DNA of 59,132 nucleotides, taken from contig NZ_LMSD01000040.1 in NCBI RefSeq assembly GCF_001428045.1, positions 1-59,132 on the forward strand, written 5' to 3'. This DNA is from Paenibacillus sp. Soil750 (GTDB lineage Bacteria > Bacillota > Bacilli > Paenibacillales > NBRC-103111). Shown here piece by piece: positions 50,327 through 59,132 of this stretch; the stretch's first letter is position 1; each line of letters opens with the position of its first letter. The position numbers and the translations under genes were made by a program. The notes beneath the pieces are model-generated. The model saw nothing but the letters and a program-made list of their open reading frames with translations, searched no databases and had not been told where the DNA came from.

Positions 50327-51898
50327 CTATAAATTCTGCTCAGTTACCCCCGTCGCCGGGTCAAACGTCAGCATTTTCGTGCCGATTTTATCAATAAAGA
50401 ACCGATCGTGGCTGACCGTAATGACTGCACCAGGGAAATGAATCAGAGCCTGCTCCATGACTTGAATACTCATGAGATCGAGATGGTTCGTCGGCTCATC
50501 CAAGATGATGACCGCGGCGCCGGAGAGGAGACACTTCGCTAGCGCGACCCGCGCCTTCTGACCACCGGACAAGTTGCCAATAAACTTGCTGAGGTCCATC
50601 TCCGAAAATTGCAGCATGGCGAGGAATTTGTTCACCTTTTTCCGCGGCGCATCCAGTCCGAGGCCGTACGTATTCACCGCATGGCTAACGGTATCCTTAG
50701 GATTAAGCTCCTCCCACATTCGGTTAAAGTACGCGTAGCTGACGCCTTTCTCCCAGATCACCTCGCCGGACTCCGGCTTCTCCTGTCCCGTAAGCACCTT
50801 AATGAGCGTGGATTTCCCGCTTCCGTTCGGGCCTACGATGACTAGTCGGTCTTCCTTTTGAATATCGAAGCTAACATTCTGAAAGATCGTCCGATCCTCG
50901 TAGGTCTGACCGATCCCTTTCACTTCACACAGCTTATCCGGGAACCGTAGACGCTCGTAAATATCCGTGATCAGTACGTTGACGGGGTGCGGTTCGATCC
51001 GTTTCTTGTTATCTGCGAGCTGACGCGAGAGACGGTCCTTGGACATTTTCTTGCTGGCGCGGCTTTCGATAGCCTCCGACTCCATGAGGAGCAGCTCTTC
51101 TTCCCACTCAAATTGGCGGTCGAGCTCCTTTTTGCGCATCTTCTTTTTGCGGATATAGTCGGTATAATTCCCCTCATAATCCTGAAAGCGATAGTTCTCG
51201 ATCTCGATCACTTGCGTGACGACCTTGTCAATAAATTCCCGGTCATGAGAAATCAGAATCATCGCGCCTTTAAACCGATACAGCCACTGCTCCAACCAAG
51301 CGATCCCTTCGATATCTAAGTAATTGGTCGGCTCGTCCAGCAGGACAACGTCAGGTTGCTCTATGAGCATTTTGGCAAGCGCCGCACGATTTCTCCACCC
51401 CCCGGACAATTCATCGACAGGCTGATGCCGCGACCGCTCATTAAACCCAAGCTTCGTTAGAACGGTGTTGATCTCTACAGAAACGTTCCATCCGTCCAAA
51501 TGTTCCATTTGCTCAAATAGCTCAGCTTGCCTCGTCAGCAGCTTATCCATCTCGCCGTCATCCGTGACCGTACCGAGCTTCTCACCAACTTCCTGCAACT
51601 CGCGTTCGATCAACGCAACCTGCTCAAAGCACATTTCCAACTCTTGCTGAACGGACAAGCTTCCGGTCATTTCCGAGAATTGCGAGAAATACCCTATTTT
51701 AACCAGAGGATCAACTTCTACCTTGCCTGATGTGGGCTCTTCTTTCCCCATGATCAGTCTAAAAACCGTCGATTTCCCCGCACCATTCCGCCCAATTAAG
51801 CCAATTCGCTCACCTTGACTCACCTTAAAATAAATATCGCGAAAAATCATCGCGTCCTCATATTTCTTCGTAACGTTCTCCAACCGAATTACACTCAT
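50327..51898 (-). CDS. ABC-F family ribosome-associated ATPase
   Basis: A 523-residue protein with two ATPase domains and no membrane helices. The first domain has GRNGAGKST, LSGGWRNRAALAKML and VVLLDEPTNYLD; the second GPNGSGKST, LSGGQKARVALAKCL and VIILDEPTNHLD. Between them lies a charged P-site tRNA-interaction linker (KKKMRKKELDRQFEWEEELLLMESEA). ABC-F proteins rescue stalled ribosomes or give resistance to ribosome-targeting antibiotics. No attenuator leader of the resistance type is apparent, so a housekeeping role is more likely. Confidence 0.9.
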   Translation of the reverse strand: MSVIRLENVTKKYEDAMIFRDIYFKVSQGERIGLIGRNGAGKSTVFRLIMGKEEPTSGKVEVDPLVKIGYFSQFSEMTGSLSVQQELEMCFEQVALIERELQEVGEKLGTVTDDGEMDKLLTRQAELFEQMEHLDGWNVSVEINTVLTKLGFNERSRHQPVDELSGGWRNRAALAKMLIEQPDVVLLDEPTNYLDIEGIAWLEQWLYRFKGAMILISHDREFIDKVVTQVIEIENYRFQDYEGNYTDYIRKKKMRKKELDRQFEWEEELLLMESEAIESRASKKMSKDRLSRQLADNKKRIEPHPVNVLITDIYERLRFPDKLCEVKGIGQTYEDRTIFQNVSFDIQKEDRLVIVGPNGSGKSTLIKVLTGQEKPESGEVIWEKGVSYAYFNRMWEELNPKDTVSHAVNTYGLGLDAPRKKVNKFLAMLQFSEMDLSKFIGNLSGGQKARVALAKCLLSGAAVIILDEPTNHLDLMSIQVMEQALIHFPGAVITVSHDRFFIDKIGTKMLTFDPATGVTEQNL

Positions 51899-52072
51899 GG
51901 CTATCCCCTTTGACCTGCATCATTCATTCTAGGCTGATTATATCATGTTTGGGATCACGACATTTTAATTAAATGGTGTATTGTACAGTTGACTTCATGT
52001 ATAGTATAAGTTACATTGTGTATATAATATTTTACAAAAGGTAAAAATGAACATACAGGAGGCATAGAAGAA

Positions 52073-52519
52073 ATGTCCTATCAAGAGAAAAAGCATATCG
52101 TCTCATTTATAAGCACGGTGTTCATTTTTGGTTTCTATTGTTGGTATGTCTTTCAAAAGGTTCAGGATACGAATATGGATACGACGGAAACTCTCCGCTT
52201 TTGGGCCGCAGCTATCTTAATCTTAATCCCGGTATCCATTGTAGCTAAAATCATTATTGCTATCATTTTCAATATCATTTATCGCATTACGACCAAAGAA
52301 GTGGAGCCTTCTTTCTCCGATGAACTCGACAAACTCATTGATTTGAAAGCGACAAGAAATTCGCACTATGTGTTTACGCTTGGCTTTCTTCTGGCCATGG
52401 GATCACTGGTGTTGGATATGACGCCTACCACGATGTTCATCATTCTGATCTTCTCAGGGTTTTTGTCAGAAATGGCCAGCGTGTTCACAACGCTCTATCA
52501 TTATCGGAAAGGAGTTTAA
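52073..52519 (+). CDS. Small four-helix membrane protein next to an XRE regulator
   Basis: A 148-residue protein with about four transmembrane helices (about 12-30, 42-68, 100-116 and 120-140) and a short charged cytoplasmic loop (TTKEVEPSFSDELDKLIDLKATRNS). I do not assign a function. It starts behind ACAGGAGG and ends one base before the XRE regulator gene. Such membrane-protein/XRE pairs are common in Firmicutes and may act as a sensor-regulator unit; that is inference. Confidence 0.78.
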   Translation: MSYQEKKHIVSFISTVFIFGFYCWYVFQKVQDTNMDTTETLRFWAAAILILIPVSIVAKIIIAIIFNIIYRITTKEVEPSFSDELDKLIDLKATRNSHYVFTLGFLLAMGSLVLDMTPTTMFIILIFSGFLSEMASVFTTLYHYRKGV

Positions 52520-52520
52520 G

Positions 52521-52742
52521 ATGGGCAAAAGTCTGATCAGCAATCACATAAGGAAATTACGATTTAATCAGGATGAAATGACGCAACAGCAGTTGGCAGA
52601 TAAAGTTGGGGTAACCAGACAAACCATCGTCGCCCTCGAACAGGGCAAATACTCCCCTTCTTTGGAATTGGCATTTCGTATTTCACGAGTCTTTAAGTTA
52701 CCGTTGGAGGATGTTTTCTTTATCGAGGATGAGCAGGTGTGA
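52521..52742 (+). CDS. XRE-family transcriptional regulator
   Basis: A 73-residue protein that is little more than a helix-turn-helix: IRKLRFNQDEMTQQQLADKVGVTRQTIVALEQGKYSPSLELAFRISRVFKLPLEDVF. It belongs to the short YgzD/YozG-like group that sits next to small membrane proteins, as here. Its ribosome site (GAAAGGAG) lies in the end of the upstream gene, so the two are coupled. The next gene begins 32 bases later on the same strand. Confidence 0.9.
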   Translation: MGKSLISNHIRKLRFNQDEMTQQQLADKVGVTRQTIVALEQGKYSPSLELAFRISRVFKLPLEDVFFIEDEQV

Positions 52743-52774
52743 GAAAGATCAATTTCTATCCAGGAGGGGTTCCC

Positions 52775-53788
52775 ATGAGAGCGATTGTATGTACCACCTA
52801 CGGGTCACCTGATGTGCTTCAACTGAAAGAGGTAGATAAACCTGAACCCAAAGACAATGAAGTAAGGATTAAACTGCACGCGGCCATTGTCACCCCTTCG
52901 GATTGTGCTTTTCGCAAGGCTGACCCTTTCATCATCCGATTGATGTATGGTCTGCACAGACCCAAACATACGATACTCGGCGTGGAGTTCGCAGGTGAAA
53001 TTGATGCAGTGGGTAAAAGCGTCACGGCCTTCCAAGTTGGCGATCGCGTTTCTGGAATAAGTCCGACTACTTTCGGGGCCTATGCGGAGTACGTCTGTCT
53101 GCCTGAAGCTGGCACACTGGCTAAGCTTCCAGTTCACGCGAGCTATGAAGAGGCTGCTGGTCTCTGTGATGGCGGCTTAACAGCATTGATATTTCTCCGA
53201 GATACGGCACGACTTCAACGGGGACACAAGATCTTGATCAACGGCGCCTCCGGATCCGTAGGGGCTTACGCGGTACAACTGGCGAAGTACTTCGGAGCAG
53301 AAGTGACGGGTGTGTGCAGTTCCACGAATGCCTCATTCGTGAAATCGCTGGGGGCAGATCGGGTTATTGATTATACGCAGGAAGATTTCACAAAAAGCAG
53401 CCGGACTTATGATGTTATTTTCGATGCGGTAGGCAAACGTTCATTCACACAATGTAGAGGCTCGCTCTCTGCAAATGGCGTCTATCTCACGACCGTTCCA
53501 TCGCTGGGCATTATGCTTCAGATGCTATGGACATCTAAGATCGGCAGCAAAAAAGCCAAATTCACAGCTTCGGGTTTACAGCAGAAGAAAGAAAATCTCG
53601 CGTTTCTCGCGGAGCTTTTTGAGGCGGGTCAGATGAAAGCCGTGATTGATAAACGCTATCCGCTAGAACAGATGGTTGAGGCTCATAGGTATGTGGAAAC
53701 AGGGCGTAAGAAGGGGAATGTGATTATTACGTTTGGGGGACATCCATTCACTCCAAATTCGCATACAAATGTTGCGTATACTCCTTAA
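52775..53788 (+). CDS. Zinc-independent MDR NAD(P)-dependent quinone oxidoreductase
   Basis: A 337-residue medium-chain dehydrogenase/reductase. The N-terminal GroES-like domain lacks the zinc cysteines. The Rossmann fold has INGASGSVGAYAVQLAKYFGAEVTGVCS, which favours NADPH. The start is ATG 52775 behind AGGAGGGG; the longer frame overlaps the XRE gene. Its 3' end overlaps the convergent LysR gene by 41 bases. It may be regulated by its XRE or LysR neighbour; this is not shown. Confidence 0.88.
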   Translation: MRAIVCTTYGSPDVLQLKEVDKPEPKDNEVRIKLHAAIVTPSDCAFRKADPFIIRLMYGLHRPKHTILGVEFAGEIDAVGKSVTAFQVGDRVSGISPTTFGAYAEYVCLPEAGTLAKLPVHASYEEAAGLCDGGLTALIFLRDTARLQRGHKILINGASGSVGAYAVQLAKYFGAEVTGVCSSTNASFVKSLGADRVIDYTQEDFTKSSRTYDVIFDAVGKRSFTQCRGSLSANGVYLTTVPSLGIMLQMLWTSKIGSKKAKFTASGLQQKKENLAFLAELFEAGQMKAVIDKRYPLEQMVEAHRYVETGRKKGNVIITFGGHPFTPNSHTNVAYTP

Positions 53789-54644
53789 TGATCGCAGACA
53801 CTTCAACATCCTTCTTTGTAATTCGCCATAGATAGTTCGGATATTTTTTATATTTTCCAATCGGTATCGAGACGACCCCGTTTTTGAATTTCTCTGGCAT
53901 CGTATTCACAATGTAATCCGTCGCGATGGTGATCGCATTACCGCGGCTAACCATTTGCATGATGGCTTGGGTGTTATTGGTCGTCAATGCAATTCGGTTG
54001 CCAGAATCTCCTGCAATCAATTCCGCTGCAATCCTCTCAATATAAGCATCTTTATAAATAACCAATACTTCATTGTGTAATTCGGAGCTTGTTATCGCTG
54101 TTAAAAACCGCAAAGGGGATTGCTTATTCACCACAATGACCGCTTCCCCGCGAATCACAGGCTCCCACGTGAAGGAGTCGTCTTGACTCTCGCGCGACAA
54201 GGAGACGAACCCCATATCCGCTTCCCCCTTCATCACCTGATTCATAACCGCTGTATTATCGCCCTCCAAAAGTTGAACATTAATATGAGGATAGATCCCC
54301 ATAAAGGTAATCGTGGTGTCCGTCACCAACGAAACCATGCCAGGAATGGTGGCGATTACGATATTCCCTGTGTTGATTCGATTGGACTTTGAGAGCTCAT
54401 TTCTCATATTTCGGACGTTAGTTAATATGGTACGTGCATATTTCATAGCTTTAAACCCATCCTGTGTAAGAGCAATCCCTTTTTTGGAACGGGTAAAAAG
54501 CGTAGCTTCTAATTCATTCTCTAGCTGACTGATGGATTGACTAACGGCGGGTACGGTAATTCCGTGCTTTTTGGACGTTTCTGTAAACGAGCCCGACTCC
54601 GCCGAATCAACGAAATATTGGAGCTGTATAATATTCAATGTCAC
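53748..54644 (-). CDS. LysR-family transcriptional regulator
   Basis: A 298-residue LysR regulator. The N-terminal winged helix (QLQYFVDSAESGSFTETSKKHGITVPAVSQSISQLENEL) is followed by a two-lobed effector domain from about residue 90. It is divergently transcribed from the YhgE/Pip gene with about 190 bases between the starts, the usual arrangement for a LysR regulator and its target. The effector is unknown. Its C-terminus overlaps the convergent oxidoreductase gene. Confidence 0.92.
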   Translation of the reverse strand: MTLNIIQLQYFVDSAESGSFTETSKKHGITVPAVSQSISQLENELEATLFTRSKKGIALTQDGFKAMKYARTILTNVRNMRNELSKSNRINTGNIVIATIPGMVSLVTDTTITFMGIYPHINVQLLEGDNTAVMNQVMKGEADMGFVSLSRESQDDSFTWEPVIRGEAVIVVNKQSPLRFLTAITSSELHNEVLVIYKDAYIERIAAELIAGDSGNRIALTTNNTQAIMQMVSRGNAITIATDYIVNTMPEKFKNGVVSIPIGKYKKYPNYLWRITKKDVEVSAIIKEYTQHLYANLE

Positions 54645-54834
54645 TCATCCTTAATTATTTGTTTAGGTAAATAAATTAAACTTAAATATATTTTATCATT
54701 TGTTAGTGGTATTATACAATAATCCTATTCACATTGCCGAGTCACCCTAGATGGAATCTTACATCTTTCGAATAATTGCTTGGAAAAAGGGAACATCATT
54801 AACGACGATTGTCACACGTAAAGGAGCATTGCAA

Positions 54835-57033
54835 TTGAAAAAAAACATTTTAAACGTATTTGCATCTGAATTTTGCCGCTTTATTAGGAACCCTATGATG
54901 ATCATTACTTTCGTAGCTGTCGCCTTAGTTCCTATTTTATATAGTGGATTCTTGCTAAAAGGAACTTGGGACCCCTACGGCCAACTGGAGAAACTCCCTA
55001 TCGCCGTCGTCAATTTGGATCAGGGTGCTGATTTTGAAGGTGAGTCACGAAATGTAGGCAATGAGTTTATCGATGAGCTGAAGGAAAACAACAGCTTTTC
55101 GTGGGGGTTTATGAGTGCAGAAGAAGCTGCACAGGGAATGAGAAATAACCATTATTACGCGACTATCACGGTTCCCCCAACCTTTTCAACAGATGCCGCA
55201 TCGATTACAAGCACGACACCGAAACAGGCGGAAATCATTTTCGAATCAAACAGTTATTACAACTTTGTTGCCGGTCAAATCGGAGAAAGCGCAACGAAGG
55301 AGTTAAAAAATAAATTATCCAAAACGCTGACAGAAGCCTATTCAACGAGTATTCTCTCCGAATTCGAAACCATTTCGAACGGGCTCAGCGAAGCAGGAAA
55401 AGGTGCCTCCGATCTTCAGGCTGGCGCACAGACCTTAAGTGACGGGATTCATGAGGTAAAAACCAATTTGGTTATTCTTGCAGATGGCACCAAGCAATTG
55501 GACGACAGTGCTGGCTTGTTGCAAAAAGGGGCCGGCAGCCTAAGCGCAGGCGCATTAGAAGTAAGCAAAGGTGCCGCTACCCTTGCTGGCGGGGTGAACC
55601 AATTGCAAAACGCAGGCACTCAGCTGGAACAAGGTGCTCAAAAATCAGCAGCAGGCGCATCTTCCCTAGTCTCGGGATTGCAAGCTTCCCAAACGGGAGC
55701 CGATCAATTGGCCTCCGGTCTAGCCTCATCTTCCAAAGGAAGCACACAATTAGTAGAAGGCCTTACGTCAGCCCTAAGCGCTAGCGATAAATTAGAAGAC
55801 GGCTCCGCACAGCTCGCCTCAGGTCTTGAAGCATTCGTCGCGGCGCATCCTGACCTCGCCTCGAATGCAACAGTAACCAAGCTCCTTGCAGCCAGCAAGG
55901 ATGTCGCAGAAGGAAACAAGAAGCTGCATGACGCGGAGAAGAAACTCCTCACAGGAGGGCAGGCTGTCGCTTCTGGCACGGAAAAGCTTGTCACTGGTGC
56001 CGAGAAGCTCCGTGACGGCAACAAGCAACTCGTTGCCGGCGCAACGCAACTGCAGACAGGTGGGCAGCAACTGGCTGATGGCTTGCACACCTTCAATTCG
56101 AACTTGCCACAGCTATCCGCTGGTGGCACCAAGCTGCAAAGCGGCGCGGCGCAAGTCAGCACCGGAGCTGGAGATCTGGCCAGCGGCATGACGCAAATGA
56201 CCGCGGGTATCCACAAAGTAGCCAGCGGCGCGGCGCAGCTAAATGAAGGAGCGACTGCGCTTGACACTGGTGCACCGAAGTTGGTCGATGGTAGCGGACA
56301 ACTGGCTGCGAAATTGAACGATGCCGCGAAGCAAACCGCAGCCGTCAAAGCGGATGACAATACGATCAAAATGCTGGCAGAGCCCGTGAAGATTACAGCT
56401 AATGACGACCGCAAGGTTGCGATTTATGCGAACGGCATTGCTCCTTACTTCATATCCATGGCGTTATTTGCAGGCTCGCTGGTGTTCACAACCATCTATG
56501 CAGCCAGAAGCACATCCACACCAGGAGCACGGGGGCTTCGATTACTGGTAAGCAAGCTGCTTACTTTTAGTCTAATGAGTACTTTCCAAGCTTTGATTGC
56601 AACGACCGTCCTCACCTATGTGCTAGATTTGAAGGTCCAGAGTATTCCGTTGTTCTATGTCTTTACCTTCGTCGTCGGCTTAACCTTCATGCTGATTATC
56701 CAAATGTTCGTCACATGGCTGGATCAACCAGGTCGATTCGTTGTTCTGCTGCTAATGATCCTTCAATTAGCTTCAAGCGCTGGGACCTATCCGCTGGAGT
56801 TGCTGCCTAATTGGGCTCAAGCCCTTCATCCTTGGCTGCCAATGACCTATGCGATTCAAGGATTCCGGTATGTGATTTCCAGTGGTCAGTACGCTGAGAT
56901 GTGGCACCAAGTGGGCTACTTGAGTATCTACTTAGTAGCTTCCTTGATCTTAACAAGTGTTTACTTTCTTTCTCGTAAAAAGACGGAAAGTACTGACGAT
57001 GAACATGAGCAGTTGATGCCTGTTACAGTGTAA
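54835..57033 (+). CDS. YhgE/Pip domain membrane protein
   Basis: A 732-residue protein. One N-terminal helix (about 22-45) is followed by a conserved globular part (LPIAVVNLDQGADFEGE...), then a roughly 350-residue external segment of GA..L..G-type seven-residue repeats that should form long helices. An ABC-2-like block of five C-terminal helices ends it. The family includes the lactococcal phage-infection protein Pip and B. subtilis YueB, a phage receptor and secretion component. The start is taken as TTG 54835, eight bases after AAAGGAG. A divergent LysR gene lies beside it. Confidence 0.88.
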   Translation: MKKNILNVFASEFCRFIRNPMMIITFVAVALVPILYSGFLLKGTWDPYGQLEKLPIAVVNLDQGADFEGESRNVGNEFIDELKENNSFSWGFMSAEEAAQGMRNNHYYATITVPPTFSTDAASITSTTPKQAEIIFESNSYYNFVAGQIGESATKELKNKLSKTLTEAYSTSILSEFETISNGLSEAGKGASDLQAGAQTLSDGIHEVKTNLVILADGTKQLDDSAGLLQKGAGSLSAGALEVSKGAATLAGGVNQLQNAGTQLEQGAQKSAAGASSLVSGLQASQTGADQLASGLASSSKGSTQLVEGLTSALSASDKLEDGSAQLASGLEAFVAAHPDLASNATVTKLLAASKDVAEGNKKLHDAEKKLLTGGQAVASGTEKLVTGAEKLRDGNKQLVAGATQLQTGGQQLADGLHTFNSNLPQLSAGGTKLQSGAAQVSTGAGDLASGMTQMTAGIHKVASGAAQLNEGATALDTGAPKLVDGSGQLAAKLNDAAKQTAAVKADDNTIKMLAEPVKITANDDRKVAIYANGIAPYFISMALFAGSLVFTTIYAARSTSTPGARGLRLLVSKLLTFSLMSTFQALIATTVLTYVLDLKVQSIPLFYVFTFVVGLTFMLIIQMFVTWLDQPGRFVVLLLMILQLASSAGTYPLELLPNWAQALHPWLPMTYAIQGFRYVISSGQYAEMWHQVGYLSIYLVASLILTSVYFLSRKKTESTDDEHEQLMPVTV

Positions 57034-57038
57034 ATAAT

Positions 57039-57089
57039 AAAAGGGCTAGGAGTCACCATTTGCGTGATTCTTAGCCCTTTTTGTTTTTA
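57039..57089 (+). terminator. Terminator of the YhgE/Pip gene
   Basis: AAAAGGGCTAGGAGTCAC and GTGATTCTTAGCCCTTTT form an 18-bp stem with one or two wobbles, followed by a T-run. Confidence 0.93.
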
Positions 57090-57243
57090 TATATACTCAT
57101 AATCTATTGAGGAGCAACTTTCCATTAGTTTCTAATAAAAATCGCCAAAAACCAACAAAAAACTCCCGACATATGATACGATTTGTGTATCTAATGAACT
57201 ATTAATGGGTCTGGAACAGATTTCTGTAGGAGAGATGTACATA

Positions 57244-59132
57244 ATGAGAAAGTTAAAGATTTTTATAAGTATTTGTTTACTGTCTAGCACTTTGCCAACA
57301 TCGGTATTGGCCAGCTATACACTGGATCAAGGTGATAAAGGAATTGATATTCAGGATGTGGTGAAAGCCATCAGCCAAGGAGCTAACGCTATTACTGGCA
57401 ATAATACATTCGTTCCATCGGATATTCAAAATCTGTTAAGCCAAATTCAGCCTGATAACCAGAAGGCTGTTCTTGGGACAATCACAGGCTACGTCACGGA
57501 TGAGACTGGGGCCGCGGTTAGTGATGCTCAGATCAAGCTTCTTGGGACCGACTTGAGCATGTTGACAGATGCATCCGGTCATTTTCAATTCTACGATGTC
57601 CCTACTACTTTTCAGATGACAGTTGAAGTAACAAAGGAAGGTTACGACCCGACTGTTTCTGGGGTTTTTAATATATTGAGTGGGGACACTCGCAACTTGA
57701 GCAATTTGATATTGAGAAAAATCCCTTCCTACGGCTCCGTTTCTGGCTATGTGTATGGACCTGACAATTTGGGACTGGCGTCAGCAATTGTTACTGTCGA
57801 TAGTCTCTCCACACCACTGACTGTACTTACAGATATTAACGGCCTTTTCAACTTGAGCGAGGTGCCGACTGGCAATCAAAGCCTCACCGTAACGAAGGAC
57901 ACCTACTCGCCAATTTCACAAGCTTTCAACGTAACGAAGGGTAACTTAACAACGATACCTACCATACATCTTGCAAAAGCAGATAGTCCACAACTGACGG
58001 GCAGCATTCGAGGTGTCGTTAAATCAGCCACCAATCAAAACTTAAGTGAAGCTTTCGTTAGCGTAACTGGAACTACCTATTCAACCTCGACAGATAATAA
58101 CGGGTCATTTACCCTTACCAACCTCCCCTTGGGAATAACTGCACTTCATGTAATAAAAGAAGGTTTCCAACCTATAGATATCCAAGGTATTACCGTTTCA
58201 GAAAATGTATATGATACAGGAACAATCCGACTATCTCCTATCGTGATAAAAGGCATTGTAAAAGGAACGGTTATTGATGAGGATGGTCATCTCGTTGTTG
58301 GTGCAACAGCAACGCTTGATGGCGTTTCAGCAACCACCAATGCGAGTGGGGAATTTACATTCAATGATGTTACCGCGCGCAACGGTGCAGCACTCGTCGT
58401 TACGAAAGCTACCTACAAGACGGTAGCGGTACCTGCCTTTGATATAGCTACAGGTCAAATCAAGGATCTTGGCAGTGTGACCCTAAAGAAATCCAAAGGT
58501 TCTATTTCAGGTAAGGTGACTTCTGTGTATGGTGGTGTTTTGGCAGCGATACACATCACGATCCTAGAAACCAATGCTGTGTTTGAAACCGATGCAAATG
58601 GTGATTTTACCATCAACAACTTGCCGATTGGTAGCTATACACTACAGTTTTCTTCCGATGACTACGTCAGTGATGTGAGAACGGTAACCGTCTCACAAAA
58701 CGAGGTTAGTTCAGTTCCAGCAAGTCTGACTCCTGTTAAAGGCATTGTAAAAGGGACGGTTATTGATGAGGATGGTCATTTCGTTGTTGGTGCAACAGCT
58801 ACGCTTGATGGCGTTTCAGCAACCACCAATGCGAGTGGGGAATTTACTTTCAATGATGTTACCGCGCGCAACGGTGCAGCACTTGTCGTTACGAAAGCTA
58901 CCTACGAGACGGTGGCGGTACCTGCCTTTGATATAGCTACAGGTCAAATCAAGGATCTTGGCAGTGTAACCCTAAAGAAATCTAAAGGCAGTATTTCAGG
59001 AAGTGTTACTTTACCGTTCGGTGGCAATATAGCATCCGCACTAATCACACTAACAGGAACTAATCATACGGTTGAAATCGATGAAGATGGGCATTTTGTG
59101 ATTAGTGACCTGCCAGTAGGCGACTATACACT
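57244..59132 (+). CDS. Secreted protein of tandem carboxypeptidase-regulatory-like domains (partial)
   Basis: An open frame of 629 codons that runs off the right edge; only the N-terminal part is seen. A signal peptide (MRKLKIFISICLLSSSTLPTSVLA) precedes a 50-residue linker and at least six beta-sandwich repeats of about 80 residues. Each has the pattern G.V.D..G..V..A.V.L.G....T...G.F...V....... of CarboxypepD_reg-like domains. Segments at 58252-58501 and 58741-58990 are nearly identical DNA, 489 bases apart. It starts behind TAGGAGAG. Such proteins are surface adhesins or scaffolds; any C-terminal domain is outside the window. Confidence 0.85.
   Translation, partial: MRKLKIFISICLLSSTLPTSVLASYTLDQGDKGIDIQDVVKAISQGANAITGNNTFVPSDIQNLLSQIQPDNQKAVLGTITGYVTDETGAAVSDAQIKLLGTDLSMLTDASGHFQFYDVPTTFQMTVEVTKEGYDPTVSGVFNILSGDTRNLSNLILRKIPSYGSVSGYVYGPDNLGLASAIVTVDSLSTPLTVLTDINGLFNLSEVPTGNQSLTVTKDTYSPISQAFNVTKGNLTTIPTIHLAKADSPQLTGSIRGVVKSATNQNLSEAFVSVTGTTYSTSTDNNGSFTLTNLPLGITALHVIKEGFQPIDIQGITVSENVYDTGTIRLSPIVIKGIVKGTVIDEDGHLVVGATATLDGVSATTNASGEFTFNDVTARNGAALVVTKATYKTVAVPAFDIATGQIKDLGSVTLKKSKGSISGKVTSVYGGVLAAIHITILETNAVFETDANGDFTINNLPIGSYTLQFSSDDYVSDVRTVTVSQNEVSSVPASLTPVKGIVKGTVIDEDGHFVVGATATLDGVSATTNASGEFTFNDVTARNGAALVVTKATYETVAVPAFDIATGQIKDLGSVTLKKSKGSISGSVTLPFGGNIASALITLTGTNHTVEIDEDGHFVISDLPVGDYT
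58252..58990 (+). repeat. Near-identical 250-base direct repeat within the surface protein gene
   Basis: Bases 58252-58501 and 58741-58990 differ at only about ten positions, mostly silent, while the intervening 239 bases are unlike either copy. The offset is exactly 489 bases (163 codons), so the reading frame is kept. Confidence 0.92.

Noticed and set aside
55704..56414. Long minus-strand Ala/Ser/Pro-rich open frame
   Set aside because: It is the antisense shadow of the seven-residue repeats in the YhgE/Pip gene; it has no ribosome site.

Overview
The window looks like chromosomal DNA of an endospore-forming, low-to-mid-GC Gram-positive of the Paenibacillaceae, most like Paenibacillus. The evidence is a Bacillus-type SRP RNA with an Alu domain, spo0F, bofA, ywhD and rpoE (delta), an SLH-domain surface protein, strong AGGAGG ribosome sites, and gene orders familiar from Bacillus subtilis: scr-dnaX-ebfC-recR-yaaL-bofA-rrn, rpmE/rho/murZ/fba/spo0F/pyrG/rpoE, ywiB-argS, and speE/pbpG/ywhD. 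No phage, integrase, transposase, tRNA or CRISPR array is visible.

Layout. 1-5.8 kb: a minus-strand housekeeping block. The SRP RNA comes first, then a PAS sensor kinase, dnaX, ebfC, recR, yaaL and bofA, reading towards an rRNA operon whose promoter and 16S leader are at the left edge. 5.8-15 kb: a lipoprotein, rpmE, a radical SAM protein, rho, murZ, fba, spo0F (with a sigma-H-type promoter), pyrG (with a CTP-type attenuator) and rpoE. 15-28 kb: a possible small RNA and repeat element, a subtilase, argS, DinB, speE, a class A PBP, ywhD, an M1-type peptidase, and an NlpC/P60 hydrolase behind a c-di-AMP riboswitch. 28-36 kb: an FMN-binding protein, a guanidine-I riboswitch with its Gdx exporter, a YdeI-like protein, a ribbon-helix-helix/methyltransferase fusion, an orphan Opp-like permease pair, an ABC exporter and a lipase. 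36.8-40.7 kb: a Fur-box-controlled heme uptake operon (hmuTUV, hugZ, dinB). 40.8-44.9 kb: cysK, exoA and small proteins. 44.9-49.6 kb: a three-gene cassette for extracytoplasmic thiol chemistry. 49.9-57 kb: an SRPBCC protein, an ABC-F protein, a membrane protein with an XRE regulator, a quinone oxidoreductase, LysR and YhgE/Pip. 57.2 kb to the end: a secreted repeat protein that runs off the window.

Two things stand out. The first is the cassette at 44.9-49.6 kb. It encodes a membrane-anchored Ala/Pro/Thr-rich stalk ending in a cysteine pair, an SLH-anchored protein with one active-looking and one degenerate thioredoxin fold, and a CcdA-thioredoxin fusion. It reads like a thiol-disulfide relay from membrane to cell surface, behind a leader that looks like a transcription attenuator.

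The second is a family of four dyad-symmetric intergenic elements of about 177 bp (31116, 31599, 41971 and 49651). Each carries four copies of a 21-bp motif in the order forward, forward, reverse, reverse, at start-to-start spacings of 51, 53-54 and 51-52 bp. Two further repeat families, a 35-bp tandem hairpin array and a possible small RNA complete the unexplained structure.
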